The position numbers and the translations under genes were made by a program. A stretch of 17,770 bases of DNA from an uncultured Clostridium sp. (GTDB lineage Bacteria > Bacillota > Clostridia > TANB77 > CAG-508), in assembly GCA_946498265.1 (NCBI GenBank), contig CAMMNR010000017.1:1-17770 (forward strand). Direction: 5' to 3'. The first letter of the stretch is position 1; every line of letters starts with the position of its first letter. Shown here one piece after another: positions 7,283 through 14,546 of the stretch. Under the pieces are notes generated by a model that was given only the letters and a program-made list of their open reading frames with translations, was not told the origin of the DNA and did no database searches.

Positions 7283-9742
7283 ATGAAAGTTTTATTTGCT
7301 GTAAGTAATGAAGAAATTTCAGAATCCATAGTAAAAAGATATCAAAAGGAATATAAACAAATCATTTCTTATAAGAATGTTTATTACTTTAATGCAATAT
7401 TGAAAGAAATACAAAAAGATAAAACATATGATAGAATAGTAATAAGTGAAGATTTAGAAACTTTTACACATACACAATATGACCAAATAGATAAATTTAT
7501 ATTTGACAAATTAGACAGTATAAGTGATGAAGCATCTAATATAAGAGGAAATGATATTCCGATAATATTAATTTGTTCAGATAGAAGGACAAAATCAGAG
7601 CAAATACTAGTAAAATTATTTGGAATAGGAATATATAATGCAATAATAGGAAATGACAGAAGTATAGAAGAAGTCTGTAAATTAATAAATAGACCACGTG
7701 TGAAGAAAGAAGCAAAAATATATTATAAAATAGATTCAGAAGATGTTAACTATCAACCGGAAAATGAAAATGATGTTAGCGAAATGGAAATTCAAAACAT
7801 AGTTGCATATTATAAAAAATTAGGTAAAAATGAAGATAAATATGTAGAGAGTTTTGAGAAAAATATAGCTGAACAATATAATGACACACAATTAAGAATA
7901 ATTAGTAAATTCTTACCTTTAAATGTAAGAGCAGTTTTAGAAGAAAGATCACCTAAGTACCAACAAATAATGTCTTTTAACAATAGTGTATCAAACTCAT
8001 TAAGATATAAGAAAAAAGAAGAAAAAGGTACAAGTGAAACTTTATTGAAGATGAAAAATAAACCAAGTGTTATGTCTAAACCAGTTGTAATACCATCTTC
8101 AGTTAATCTAAATAGTACAAAAAAATTAGCAAAAGTTAAAAAACCAAGACAAATAGAAAGGGAAAATGTAGTAGAAGTAAATAAACAAAATATACATTCA
8201 GCTCAAAATGAAGAAACAGTAAGACAAAATGTACAAGTAACTCCGAATACAGAGACAAATGTATCAGAACCACCAAAAAGAAAAAGAGGAAGACCAAGAA
8301 AAAATCCAGAAGTAACAGAACAAGAAGAACAACCAGTAAAAAGAGGAAGAGGAAGACCAAGAAAAAATCCGGAAATAGTAGAACAACAAAAAGTATCAGA
8401 TAATATACAAGATGATGAGATGATACTACCAGGAATGGAAGAATTTCAAGAAAATACAGTATTGCCAGGAATCGAAACAGAAGAAAGTAATGTATTACCA
8501 GGATTAGATAGAAACACTGTTTTACCAGGAATAGAAGATGAAGAAGATAGTGTACTACCAGGAGTAAGTGAACAAAATAGTAATAATATTGCTCAAGCAT
8601 ATGAATCAGATGAGGCAATATTACCAGGATTTGAAGAAGAGGAAACAACTGTAGTACCACAAAGAGATAGAAATCAAGATTTGATTTATGAAAGAACAAA
8701 TAGAAATCAAGATGTTAATTACGGAAGTATAAATAAAAATAATAATTATGCAAACTCAGATAATTATGACTATGTAAATAAATATAGAATAAATAATTAT
8801 CAACAAAACCAAAATGACAATTATAATAATGAAACAATTTCTTCAGAACATAGCGAAGAATATATAGATTTAAGTGGATTAATGACATCTGATAAAAAAG
8901 TAGTGGCATTTATAGGAACTAGCAAAAATGGTACATCATTTATAGTTAACAATATAGCTAAACTAATGTCATCTAAAGGTGTAAATACAGCAATATTAGA
9001 TATGACTAAAAATAGAAATTCATATTATATATATACTAAAAACGAAGATGAACTAAGAAGTATTGCAGTTAATAGTATTAAAAATTTGGAAAGTGGAATA
9101 GCACAAGGAATACAAGCAGATAATAATCTTACAGTATATACTTCATTACCAGATGAACAAGAGAATATAGAAAATTCAGGAAAAACATTAGAAACTTTAT
9201 TAAAAAATCATTCTTTGATATTAATAGATACAGATTTTGATACTCCTTTAAATTACTTTAAGTATGTACAAGAAATATATTTAGTTCAAACATTAGATAT
9301 TTTAACAATACAGCCATTAACAGCTTTTTTAAGAGAATTAAAAGCAAAAAATATACTAGAAGAAAGTAAGTTGAGAATAATACTTAATAAAGCAGTTAAA
9401 TTAAGAGGAATAAATGAAAAAACAATAATTGGAGGTATGGCATATTATAATGATCCATCAATGTCATATATGATAGAATTATTTGACAAAAATATGATAA
9501 AATATATTTCAATACCATTTGATGAAGAAGTATACATCAAGTATTTAGAAGGAATTGTGAATTGTGATATAAATTTAAAAGGATATTCAAAAAGTTTTAT
9601 GCAAATATTAACTAGTTTAGGAAATATGGTATACCCAGTAGTAGCAGGTGCAAAGAGTGCATATAGACCACCAAACTTAGATAATAATGGATTTACACCA
9701 TCAATAAATAATACATTAGATCAAATGAAAAAAAGATATTAA
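7283..9742 (+). CDS. CpaE/TadZ-like protein: receiver-like domain, AT-hooks, LPG repeats, degenerate MinD-like ATPase
   Basis: This 819-aa protein reads in four parts. Residues 1-140 look like a receiver-type alpha/beta fold (MKVLFAVSNE; YDRIVISEDLE; IPIILICSDRR). Residues 165-240 are helical. Residues 250-525 are low-complexity and probably disordered, with two AT-hooks (RGRPRK at 335-340 and 356-361) and six I/VLPG repeats between 381 and 449, each followed by acidic residues. Residues 535-800 resemble a MinD/ParA-type ATPase with a degraded P-loop, GTSKNGTS (545-552), lacking the usual GK(S/T), and a strand LILIDTDFDTP (645-655). A pseudo-receiver plus altered MinD domain is the plan of CpaE/TadZ, which place Tad pili at poles. 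Its SD lies within the end of the preceding gene. The AT-hooks suggest contact with AT-rich DNA. The assignment rests on architecture. Confidence 0.65.
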   Translation: MKVLFAVSNEEISESIVKRYQKEYKQIISYKNVYYFNAILKEIQKDKTYDRIVISEDLETFTHTQYDQIDKFIFDKLDSISDEASNIRGNDIPIILICSDRRTKSEQILVKLFGIGIYNAIIGNDRSIEEVCKLINRPRVKKEAKIYYKIDSEDVNYQPENENDVSEMEIQNIVAYYKKLGKNEDKYVESFEKNIAEQYNDTQLRIISKFLPLNVRAVLEERSPKYQQIMSFNNSVSNSLRYKKKEEKGTSETLLKMKNKPSVMSKPVVIPSSVNLNSTKKLAKVKKPRQIERENVVEVNKQNIHSAQNEETVRQNVQVTPNTETNVSEPPKRKRGRPRKNPEVTEQEEQPVKRGRGRPRKNPEIVEQQKVSDNIQDDEMILPGMEEFQENTVLPGIETEESNVLPGLDRNTVLPGIEDEEDSVLPGVSEQNSNNIAQAYESDEAILPGFEEEETTVVPQRDRNQDLIYERTNRNQDVNYGSINKNNNYANSDNYDYVNKYRINNYQQNQNDNYNNETISSEHSEEYIDLSGLMTSDKKVVAFIGTSKNGTSFIVNNIAKLMSSKGVNTAILDMTKNRNSYYIYTKNEDELRSIAVNSIKNLESGIAQGIQADNNLTVYTSLPDEQENIENSGKTLETLLKNHSLILIDTDFDTPLNYFKYVQEIYLVQTLDILTIQPLTAFLRELKAKNILEESKLRIILNKAVKLRGINEKTIIGGMAYYNDPSMSYMIELFDKNMIKYISIPFDEEVYIKYLEGIVNCDINLKGYSKSFMQILTSLGNMVYPVVAGAKSAYRPPNLDNNGFTPSINNTLDQMKKRY

Positions 9743-9762
9743 GCCTAAAGGGGGGCAAATAA

Positions 9763-10890
9763 GTGATAGTAGCAATAGTAGTAATATTAGTTTTTATAGT
9801 TATAGGACTAATAATATACAATATAACAATACATAAAAAAATACAGAAATTTAAAAATATAAATCAAAAAATAACAAATTTATATGTTGTTCAAGATTTT
9901 CTAAATGCAATAGGAGAAACATCATCAGTTGATGAAAAGATAAAAAAGATTAACAACATATTAATAGAAAAATATGAAATAAAATATTCTACAATAGTTG
10001 TATTTGATGGTGCTGAATATCAAATAAAAGCATCAAATGTAGATCCAAAGCATTGGCCAACATTAAAAGCGTTACAAGATGTTGAAATGTTTAAAGATAG
10101 TATAGAAACTGCAACCCCTAAATATGTTACAGTAAATAATGATAGTGAAAGATTACCATATCAAAAAATGGAATTTGGTAGAGCAAAATCAGCAATATTC
10201 TTTCCATTATATATAGACAATGTATATATAGGATATTGGATAATAGAAAGTGGTATACCACATGATTTTGATAATGTAGATACAACAGTGTTAGAAGTAA
10301 TAAAAGAAAATATAGTATCTGTTTTAAAAACAGTTGTACATCAAAAAACATTAGAAACAATAGTTAGAAAAGACTTATTTACAGGTTTATATTCTGAAGA
10401 ATATTTGTATGGAGAAGGAAAAAAAGTAATAGACCAATATACAATATCAACTATGTGTATGTTTAAAATTACAAATATACAAGAAATAAATAATAAATAT
10501 TCAAGAGAATTAGGAAACAAGGTAATAACAGAAGTAAGTGAAGTGGTTAAAGAAAGTATATCTGAAGATTATATTTTTGTTAGATATATGGGACCTAAAT
10601 TTGTAATTGCATTATCTGGTGTGGATACAAATTCAGTAGGAAGTTTTTTAAATGATTTAAAAGAAAAAATAGAAAATATGGAAATAAGTTTAACAGAAGA
10701 AGAGGTAGCAAGATTTAGTCTAGATGTTAAATTTAAAAATGTAAATGTGGCATCTCAGGTAGCAAGACCAGTGCTAAATTTTGCAATATCTTCATATTAC
10801 AAAGGAACAGGGTTAGAAGAAGTCTTAAAGAAACTGGAAGAATACTTAGACCATGCTCCAGAAGATGAAAGCGATATAACTAATATATAA
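9763..10890 (+). CDS. Membrane GAF-GGDEF protein with a degenerate, probably inactive GGDEF domain
   Basis: The GTG start at 9763 follows the SD AAAGGGGGG. The 375-aa protein has one N-terminal membrane helix (residues 1-20), a short coiled-coil-like stretch, a GAF-like domain (about 45-190, with AKSAIFFPLYIDNVYIGYWIIESG cut short here as AKSAIFFPLY) and a GGDEF-like domain (about 198-365). The latter begins RKDLFTGLYSEEYL, as real GGDEF domains do. Where RYGGDEF should be, it has RYMGPKF (274-280), and the first metal-binding Asp region reads MFKITNI. It therefore should not make cyclic di-GMP, but it might bind a ligand or act as a scaffold. It lies 20 bases after the CpaE-like gene and 13 before ireB, within the same operon. 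Confidence 0.72.
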   Translation: MIVAIVVILVFIVIGLIIYNITIHKKIQKFKNINQKITNLYVVQDFLNAIGETSSVDEKIKKINNILIEKYEIKYSTIVVFDGAEYQIKASNVDPKHWPTLKALQDVEMFKDSIETATPKYVTVNNDSERLPYQKMEFGRAKSAIFFPLYIDNVYIGYWIIESGIPHDFDNVDTTVLEVIKENIVSVLKTVVHQKTLETIVRKDLFTGLYSEEYLYGEGKKVIDQYTISTMCMFKITNIQEINNKYSRELGNKVITEVSEVVKESISEDYIFVRYMGPKFVIALSGVDTNSVGSFLNDLKEKIENMEISLTEEEVARFSLDVKFKNVNVASQVARPVLNFAISSYYKGTGLEEVLKKLEEYLDHAPEDESDITNI

Positions 10891-10903
10891 AGGAGGTAGC
10901 AAT

Positions 10904-11164
10904 ATGGGATTTGACAAAACAATGTATTTTAAAGTAGAAAGAGAAGAAAATGCTAAATGCCAAGAAGTATTAAAGGAAGTTTATGAAGCTTTAGTGGAAA
11001 AAGGATATAATCCAATAAATCAAATTGTTGGATATATATTATCAGGTGACCCAACATATATTACGAGTCATAAAGATGCTAGAAACAAAATAAGAACAAT
11101 TGAGAGAGACGAATTATTAGAAAAAATGGTTAAAAATTATATAGGATTAGATAAAGAACAATGA
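10904..11164 (+). CDS. ireB: IreB family regulatory phosphoprotein (UPF0297)
   Basis: The 86-aa product begins MGFDKTMYFKVEREE and contains EALVEKGYNPINQIVGYILSGDPTYITSH cut here as YNPINQIVGYILSGDPTY. These are hallmark segments of IreB (YrzL in Bacillus). In Enterococcus, IreB is a small dimeric substrate of the Ser/Thr kinase IreK and lowers cephalosporin resistance; in other species its role is less clear. The conserved N-terminal Thr (DKTMYF) fits the known phosphorylation site. The SD AAAGGAGGT is near perfect. Its stop overlaps the start of ruvX (ATGA), the usual arrangement in Firmicutes. Confidence 0.95.
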   Translation: MGFDKTMYFKVEREENAKCQEVLKEVYEALVEKGYNPINQIVGYILSGDPTYITSHKDARNKIRTIERDELLEKMVKNYIGLDKEQ

Positions 11165-11583
11165 GAATTTTAGGAATTGATTATGGAGAAACGAGAGTTG
11201 GAATTGCAATTACAGATAGTCTAAACATAACAGTACAAGGATTGGGAACAATACAAAGAAACAACTCAGATAAAGTAATATTAAGAAAATTAGATGAAAT
11301 ATTGGAAGAATATGAGGTAGATACAATAGTTGTAGGAATGCCATTAAATATGGATGGGAGTATTTCAGAAAGAGCAAAAATAACTCAAGAATTTGTCCAT
11401 AAATTGAAATGCAAATATAATAAAATAAAAATCGAAACAATAGATGAAAGACTAACAACAGTTGCAGCACATAGAACAATGAACTTTTTAGATGTTAATA
11501 AGCATAAAAAGAAAAATATAGTAGATACTATATCTGCAGAATATATTTTAGAAACATATTTAAATAAAATTAAAAACATTTAA
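11161..11583 (+). CDS. ruvX: RuvX/YqgF Holliday-junction resolvase-like nuclease
   Basis: The 140-aa product matches the full length of the RNase H-like YqgF family. It opens with MRILGIDYGETRVGIAI, with catalytic Asp7. It has VVGMPLNMDGS (57-67), ETIDERLTT (92-100, with the Asp/Glu pair) and DTISAEYILETYL with Asp122, which complete the acidic active site. Members act on branched DNA or on the 5' end of pre-16S rRNA; the cytoplasmic enzyme is widely conserved. The start codon overlaps the ireB stop by four bases, so translation is probably coupled. No terminator follows, and a new promoter lies in the gap before the DUF1292 gene. Confidence 0.95.
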   Translation: MRILGIDYGETRVGIAITDSLNITVQGLGTIQRNNSDKVILRKLDEILEEYEVDTIVVGMPLNMDGSISERAKITQEFVHKLKCKYNKIKIETIDERLTTVAAHRTMNFLDVNKHKKKNIVDTISAEYILETYLNKIKNI

Positions 11584-11592
11584 TATACAATA

Positions 11593-11622
11593 TTGACATA
11601 TTAAATGATAATATATTAAAAT
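11593..11622 (+). promoter_or_regulatory. Sigma-A promoter of the DUF1292 gene
   Basis: A perfect -35 TTGACA (11593-11598) is followed after 18 bases by a -10 TAAAAT (11617-11622). A 17-base spacing to TTAAAA is also possible. It lies 28 bases before the ATG at 11651, so this gene can be expressed apart from the operon above. Confidence 0.65.
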
Positions 11623-11650
11623 AATAAAAATAAAAGAAAGGAGAATAAAG

Positions 11651-11959
11651 ATGGACGAAAATTATGAAGGAGAGGACTTAGACAATATAGTAATTTTAAA
11701 TGACGAAGATGGAAATGAAGTAAAATTTGAATTTTTAGATTTAGTAGAATTAGATGATGAAGAATATGTAGTATTATTACCAGTAACAGAAGAAGGAGAA
11801 GAAGAAGAAGGAGAAGTAGTAATACTAAAAGTAGAAGACTCAGACGATGAAGATTCAGACGAAGAATCATATGTAAGTATTGAAGATGAAGAAGTACTAA
11901 GTAAAGTATTTGAAATATTTAAAGAAAAATTTAAAGATGACTTTGATTTTGTAGATTAA
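11651..11959 (+). CDS. DUF1292 family acidic protein (YrzB-like)
   Basis: This 102-aa protein is extremely acidic. It begins with the DUF1292 core: IVILNDEDGNEVKFEFLDL, then DDEEYVVLLPVTEEGE and EGEVVILKVED, ending VFEIFKEKFKDDFDF. The family is widespread in Firmicutes, normally next to ireB and ruvX as here, and its function is unknown. An acidic repeat-rich stretch (about residues 48-80) may be flexible. The SD AAGGAG is eight bases from the ATG. It has its own promoter and a strong downstream terminator at 12049-12090. Confidence 0.93.
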   Translation: MDENYEGEDLDNIVILNDEDGNEVKFEFLDLVELDDEEYVVLLPVTEEGEEEEGEVVILKVEDSDDEDSDEESYVSIEDEEVLSKVFEIFKEKFKDDFDFVD

Positions 11960-12048
11960 GAAACTATTAAAGATGAGTTATTATATTTAAGAAATTTGGA
12001 TGTTAGTAAAATTTAAGAATTTGACGTCCGTGTAATTTTTATAAAATT

Positions 12049-12090
12049 CCCATTTTATTCTTCTAACATTAGAATATAAAATGGGTTTTT
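12049..12090 (+). terminator. Intrinsic terminator after the DUF1292 gene
   Basis: CCCATTTTAT (12049-12058) pairs perfectly with ATAAAATGGG (12076-12085), an inner TTCTAA/TTAGAA pairing adds to the stem, and five Ts follow. It lies about 90 bases past the stop codon, and that stretch contains no credible gene. Confidence 0.88.
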
Positions 12091-12103
12091 AACATTTAGG
12101 AAA

Positions 12104-12133
12104 TTACATCCTATTACTTGAAAATACTATAAT
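12104..12133 (+). promoter_or_regulatory. Candidate promoter of the four-helix membrane protein gene
   Basis: A perfect -10 TATAAT (12128-12133) has an 18-base spacer from a -35-like TTACAT (12104-12109). The ATG at 12188 is 54 bases downstream. Confidence 0.45.
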
Positions 12134-12187
12134 ATAAATAAAATTATAGTTATATATTGTAAAAAAACAAATGAAAGGGTGAAACAA

Positions 12188-12673
12188 ATGAGAAATTTAT
12201 CAACATATTTATTAGTAATATTTATGGTAATGTTTTGGATTTTTAGAATAATGGTAACATTCATGTATGAACTAGGGTCAGATTTTGCTGGAATAATTCC
12301 ATTAAATAAAACATTAGAAATTATACTATTATTTGTAGTATTGTTATGTATTATACTAATAGTAAAAAGAAAAATGATAGGAGCATTAATTTATTTGCTT
12401 TCATATGGTCTATATTTTGGAACAGATTTAACAACCAAAATATCAATGATATTTGAAGATATGACACAAGAAATAACTATGGGAACATCATTAAGTATGA
12501 TTGTATCACTAATAGGTGTTGTATTACCATTAGCAGTGTTAATAGATTTATTATTAGATAAGCAAAGAAAAGCTAATCCAAAAGACAAAAAAACAGATTG
12601 GTTTTATAAAAACGAAGCTTTTGATAGAAAATTAGATGATAGAGCTGATAAGAATAATTATAGAACGATGTAA
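12188..12673 (+). CDS. Hypothetical four-helix membrane protein
   Basis: I do not recognise this 161-aa protein. Four hydrophobic segments (about residues 3-25, 43-60, 64-78 and 100-123) are followed by a charged cytoplasmic tail. The tail contains DWFYKNEAFDRKLDDRADKN, which looks conserved rather than random and could be a contact motif. The ATG at 12188 is preceded by AAAGGGTGAAACAA, a good SD. A GTG three codons upstream is possible but would sit on that SD. It lies between a strong terminator and rbgA, with 69 bases to the latter, so it may lead a transcript including rbgA. No function is proposed. Confidence 0.75.
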   Translation: MRNLSTYLLVIFMVMFWIFRIMVTFMYELGSDFAGIIPLNKTLEIILLFVVLLCIILIVKRKMIGALIYLLSYGLYFGTDLTTKISMIFEDMTQEITMGTSLSMIVSLIGVVLPLAVLIDLLLDKQRKANPKDKKTDWFYKNEAFDRKLDDRADKNNYRTM

Positions 12674-12742
12674 ATAATAAGTTGTTGCAAAGTTTGAAAA
12701 ATAATTACAAATTTGTGCCTTAAGAAAGAGATGGGATTAAAG

Positions 12743-13648
12743 ATGAATAATGAACAATGTGCAAATAAAACAAATATAAATTGGTATCCAGGTCACATGG
12801 CGAAAACAAGAAAACAAATACAAGAAGACTTAAAACTAGTAGACATTGTAGTAGAATTATTAGATGCAAGAATACCAAGGGCTAGTCAAAATCCAGATAT
12901 AGCAAACATAACAAAAGGAAAGAAAAAATTAGTAGTATTAAATAAATGTGATTTAGCAGATGAAAAAGAAAATAAAGAATGGATAAAATTTTTTGAAAAC
13001 AAAGGTATTCCAGCAGTCCTTACAGACTCTAATTCTGGAAAAGGAATAGAAGAATGCATAAGAAAAATTGAAAAATTAATGCAAGAGGAAAAAGAGAATC
13101 AAATACAAAAAGGTAGAATAGGAAGAAAAATCAGAGTTATGATTTTAGGAATACCAAATGTAGGAAAATCATCATTTATAAATAGAATATCAAAAAGAAC
13201 AACAGCAGGAGTAGGAAACAAGCCAGGAGTTACAAAACAAAAACAGTGGATACGAATAAATGACAAAGTAGAATTATTAGATACACCTGGGGTATTATGG
13301 CCAAAATTTGAAAGTGAAGAAGTAGCATTAAATTTAGCATTTACAGGTTCAATAAAAGAAGAAGTTATAGAAAGAGTAGAAATAGCTTATCAATTGACTA
13401 AATTTTTATTATACAATTATAGAAAAATGCTTTGTGATAGGTATAAACTAGATAATGAATGGGTAGAAAAGATATTAAATCAAGACCAAGAAGAAAATAG
13501 TAATATATATGAAATAATGCTAGAAATAGGAAGAAAAAGAGGATGCATTGTATCTGGTGGCAATATAGATGAAGAAAAAACTTCAAAAATAATTCTAGAC
13601 GAATTTAAAAACGGTAAATTAGGAAAAATAACAATCGAGAAACCATAA
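12743..13648 (+). CDS. rbgA: Ribosome biogenesis GTPase RbgA (YlqF)
   Basis: The protein is a circularly permuted GTPase, the mark of the RbgA/YlqF family. The order is NINWYPGHMAKTRKQI (residues 11-26), G4 NKCD (67-70), G5 SNSGKG (96-101), then G1 GIPNVGKS (136-143), PGVT (161-164) and G3 DTPG (180-183), and a C-terminal helical RNA-binding region. It drives a late step in 50S subunit assembly. I start it at the ATG at 12743 (301 aa) because family members have WYPGHMAK close to the N-terminus. An in-frame ATG at 12731 and TTG at 12713 give longer versions with no better SD. A repeat block follows directly after the stop. Confidence 0.93.
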   Translation: MNNEQCANKTNINWYPGHMAKTRKQIQEDLKLVDIVVELLDARIPRASQNPDIANITKGKKKLVVLNKCDLADEKENKEWIKFFENKGIPAVLTDSNSGKGIEECIRKIEKLMQEEKENQIQKGRIGRKIRVMILGIPNVGKSSFINRISKRTTAGVGNKPGVTKQKQWIRINDKVELLDTPGVLWPKFESEEVALNLAFTGSIKEEVIERVEIAYQLTKFLLYNYRKMLCDRYKLDNEWVEKILNQDQEENSNIYEIMLEIGRKRGCIVSGGNIDEEKTSKIILDEFKNGKLGKITIEKP

Positions 13649-13650
13649 AA

Positions 13651-13811
13651 TGTGCCAAAGGGGACGGGCTATTTTGGCACAACTTATATAATATATTTTA
13701 ATTTTATAAAATGCTAAATAAATAAAGTGTGCCAAAATAGCCCGTCCCCTTTGGCAAAAATAGGGAAAAAAGCCCCGTCCCTAAAATCCCTAAACCATCC
13801 TTTTTGGCACA
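13651..13811. repeat. Compact intergenic repeat block with a perfect 29-bp inverted repeat
   Basis: Bases 13653-13681 and 13728-13756 are exact reverse complements (29 bp) around a 46-base AT-rich centre. Each arm has its own TGTGCCAAA or TTTTGGCACA ends around the core GGGGACGGGC. A third, degraded copy follows (CCCCGTCCCT at 13773-13782), and the block closes with TTTTTGGCACA (13801-13811), so the whole 161-base unit has inverted ends. There is no open frame. It resembles REP-like or MITE-like elements, and could also end rbgA transcripts. Confidence 0.8.
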
Positions 13812-13836
13812 ATAATAAGAAAGAAGGTGAAACTAA

Positions 13837-14226
13837 ATGGAAAACTTATTTGAAATAAACAGGACAGATGAAGAAGTAAATTTACTCTCACCATTAACAT
13901 GGGCATATGTAGGTGATTGTGTATATGAATTATATATAAGAACAAAACTAGTAAATGAAACAAAAATGAAACCACATCAATTACATATAGAAGCAATCAA
14001 ACATGTTAAAGCAAAAAGTCAAGCAGAGTTATTACAAAAAATTGAAGATGAATTAACAGACGAAGAAAAAAATATAGTTAGAAGAACAAGAAATACACAA
14101 AATCATCATTTGCCAAAAAACTCTAATGTTCAAGAATATATGTATGCAACAGCTTTTGAGGGATTAATAGGATATTTATATTTAACTAAACAAAATGAAA
14201 GAATTAAATATCTGTTAAATTTATAA
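13837..14226 (+). CDS. mrnC: Mini-ribonuclease 3
   Basis: This 129-aa protein is an RNase III catalytic domain without a dsRNA-binding domain, the definition of MrnC (YazC). It shows LTWAYVGDCVYELYIR (residues 20-35, with the Asp of GD at 27), RRTRN (82-86), and NSNVQEYMYATAFEGLIGYL with Glu108, the second active-site acid. In Bacillus it trims 23S rRNA precursors. In many Firmicutes it sits beside cysS; here it follows rbgA across a repeat block, so two ribosome-maturation genes are neighbours. The SD GAAGGTGA is eight bases from the ATG. No clear promoter is visible in the repeat block. Confidence 0.95.
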   Translation: MENLFEINRTDEEVNLLSPLTWAYVGDCVYELYIRTKLVNETKMKPHQLHIEAIKHVKAKSQAELLQKIEDELTDEEKNIVRRTRNTQNHHLPKNSNVQEYMYATAFEGLIGYLYLTKQNERIKYLLNL

Positions 14227-14244
14227 AAAATTATTAGACACTAG

Positions 14245-14273
14245 TTGACTAAAACTAGAAAAAGTGATATAAA
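14245..14273 (+). promoter_or_regulatory. Strong promoter of tRNA-Glu
   Basis: A -35 TTGACT (14245-14250), a 17-base spacer and a -10 TATAAA (14268-14273), extended by TGA just before it, sit 15 bases before the tRNA. The -35 overlaps a small CTAGTT/AACTAG hairpin (14241-14258). Confidence 0.75.
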
Positions 14274-14288
14274 TATAAAGTATTAATT

Positions 14289-14363
14289 GGCCCGTTGGTC
14301 AAGCGGTTAAGACGCCACCCTCTCAAGGTGGAATCATGGGTTCGATTCCCGTACGGGTCACCA
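14289..14363 (+). tRNA. tRNA-Glu (anticodon CUC)
   Basis: The 75-base gene folds as a cloverleaf. The acceptor GGCCCGT pairs with ACGGGTC, with one G-U pair. The anticodon stem CCACC/GGTGG holds the loop CTCTCAA with anticodon CTC (14322-14324). The T-arm contains GGGTTCGATTCCC, and CCA is encoded at the 3' end. It reads GAG codons. No terminator directly follows; the riboswitch promoter begins within 30 bases. Confidence 0.95.
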
Positions 14364-14386
14364 AAATAGTTTATTATTAGAAATTA

Positions 14387-14395
14387 TGATATAAT
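14387..14395 (+). promoter_or_regulatory. Extended -10 promoter upstream of the riboswitch
   Basis: TGATATAAT (14387-14395) is a perfect -10 with an extended TGN element. The -35 position (14367-14372) is poor, as is common for extended -10 promoters. It lies 15 bases before the riboswitch aptamer. Read-through from the tRNA promoter is also possible. Confidence 0.6.
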
Positions 14396-14407
14396 CATTA
14401 AAGTTAA

Positions 14408-14496
14408 TTAAAAGGGAGTAGCTTTTTATCACTGGTCAACAGTCGCGATACAAAAGTATCTGGCTAGTGAGCTGTAACAGGTAAGCAAGACTTTTA
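14408..14496 (+). ncRNA. yybP-ykoY manganese riboswitch aptamer
   Basis: The sequence carries the family's conserved ends, AAAAGGGAGTAGC (14410-14422) and GCAAGACTTTT (14485-14495), whose outer bases AAAAG/CTTTT form P1. Between them are GGTCAACAGTCGC, a small hairpin GATAC-AAAA-GTATC, and CTGGCTAGTGAGC, matching the paired internal loops where the metal binds. This class (Rfam RF00080) senses Mn2+ and usually turns on exporters. The 3' P1 strand is shared with the terminator below, so ligand-bound aptamer should block termination. The downstream P-type ATPase is a standard target. Confidence 0.9.
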
Positions 14497-14528
14497 AAAG
14501 GATATAAATCCTTTTAGGAGTCTTTTTT
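14487..14528 (+). terminator. Riboswitch-controlled intrinsic terminator
   Basis: AAGACT (14487-14492) pairs with AGTCTT (14519-14524) and AAAAGGAT (14496-14503) with ATCCTTTT (14508-14515), across a 3x3 internal loop, followed by four more Ts. It uses the 3' P1 strand of the Mn2+ aptamer, so the two folds exclude one another. Confidence 0.85.
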
Positions 14529-14546
14529 ATATAATAGGAAACAATA

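Noticed and set aside
8136..8699. 187-aa minus-strand open frame opposite the CpaE-like linker
   Set aside because: It is Leu/Phe/Val-rich low complexity, the expected shadow of acidic, Glu/Gln-rich codons on the other strand, with no SD and no known motif.
6872..10890. Complete Tad pilus or type IV secretion locus
   Set aside because: No traffic ATPase, prepilin peptidase, coupling protein, VirB4 or VirB6 gene is seen; only one pilin-like and one CpaE-like gene support the idea.
11960..12016. Eighteen sense codons in frame after the DUF1292 stop, ending at another stop
   Set aside because: Could suggest stop read-through or a small peptide, but there is no start with an SD, the stretch is short, and the DUF1292 protein is already of normal length.
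13651..13811. CRISPR array
   Set aside because: The repeats are inverted and few, spacers are not of regular length, and no cas gene is present.
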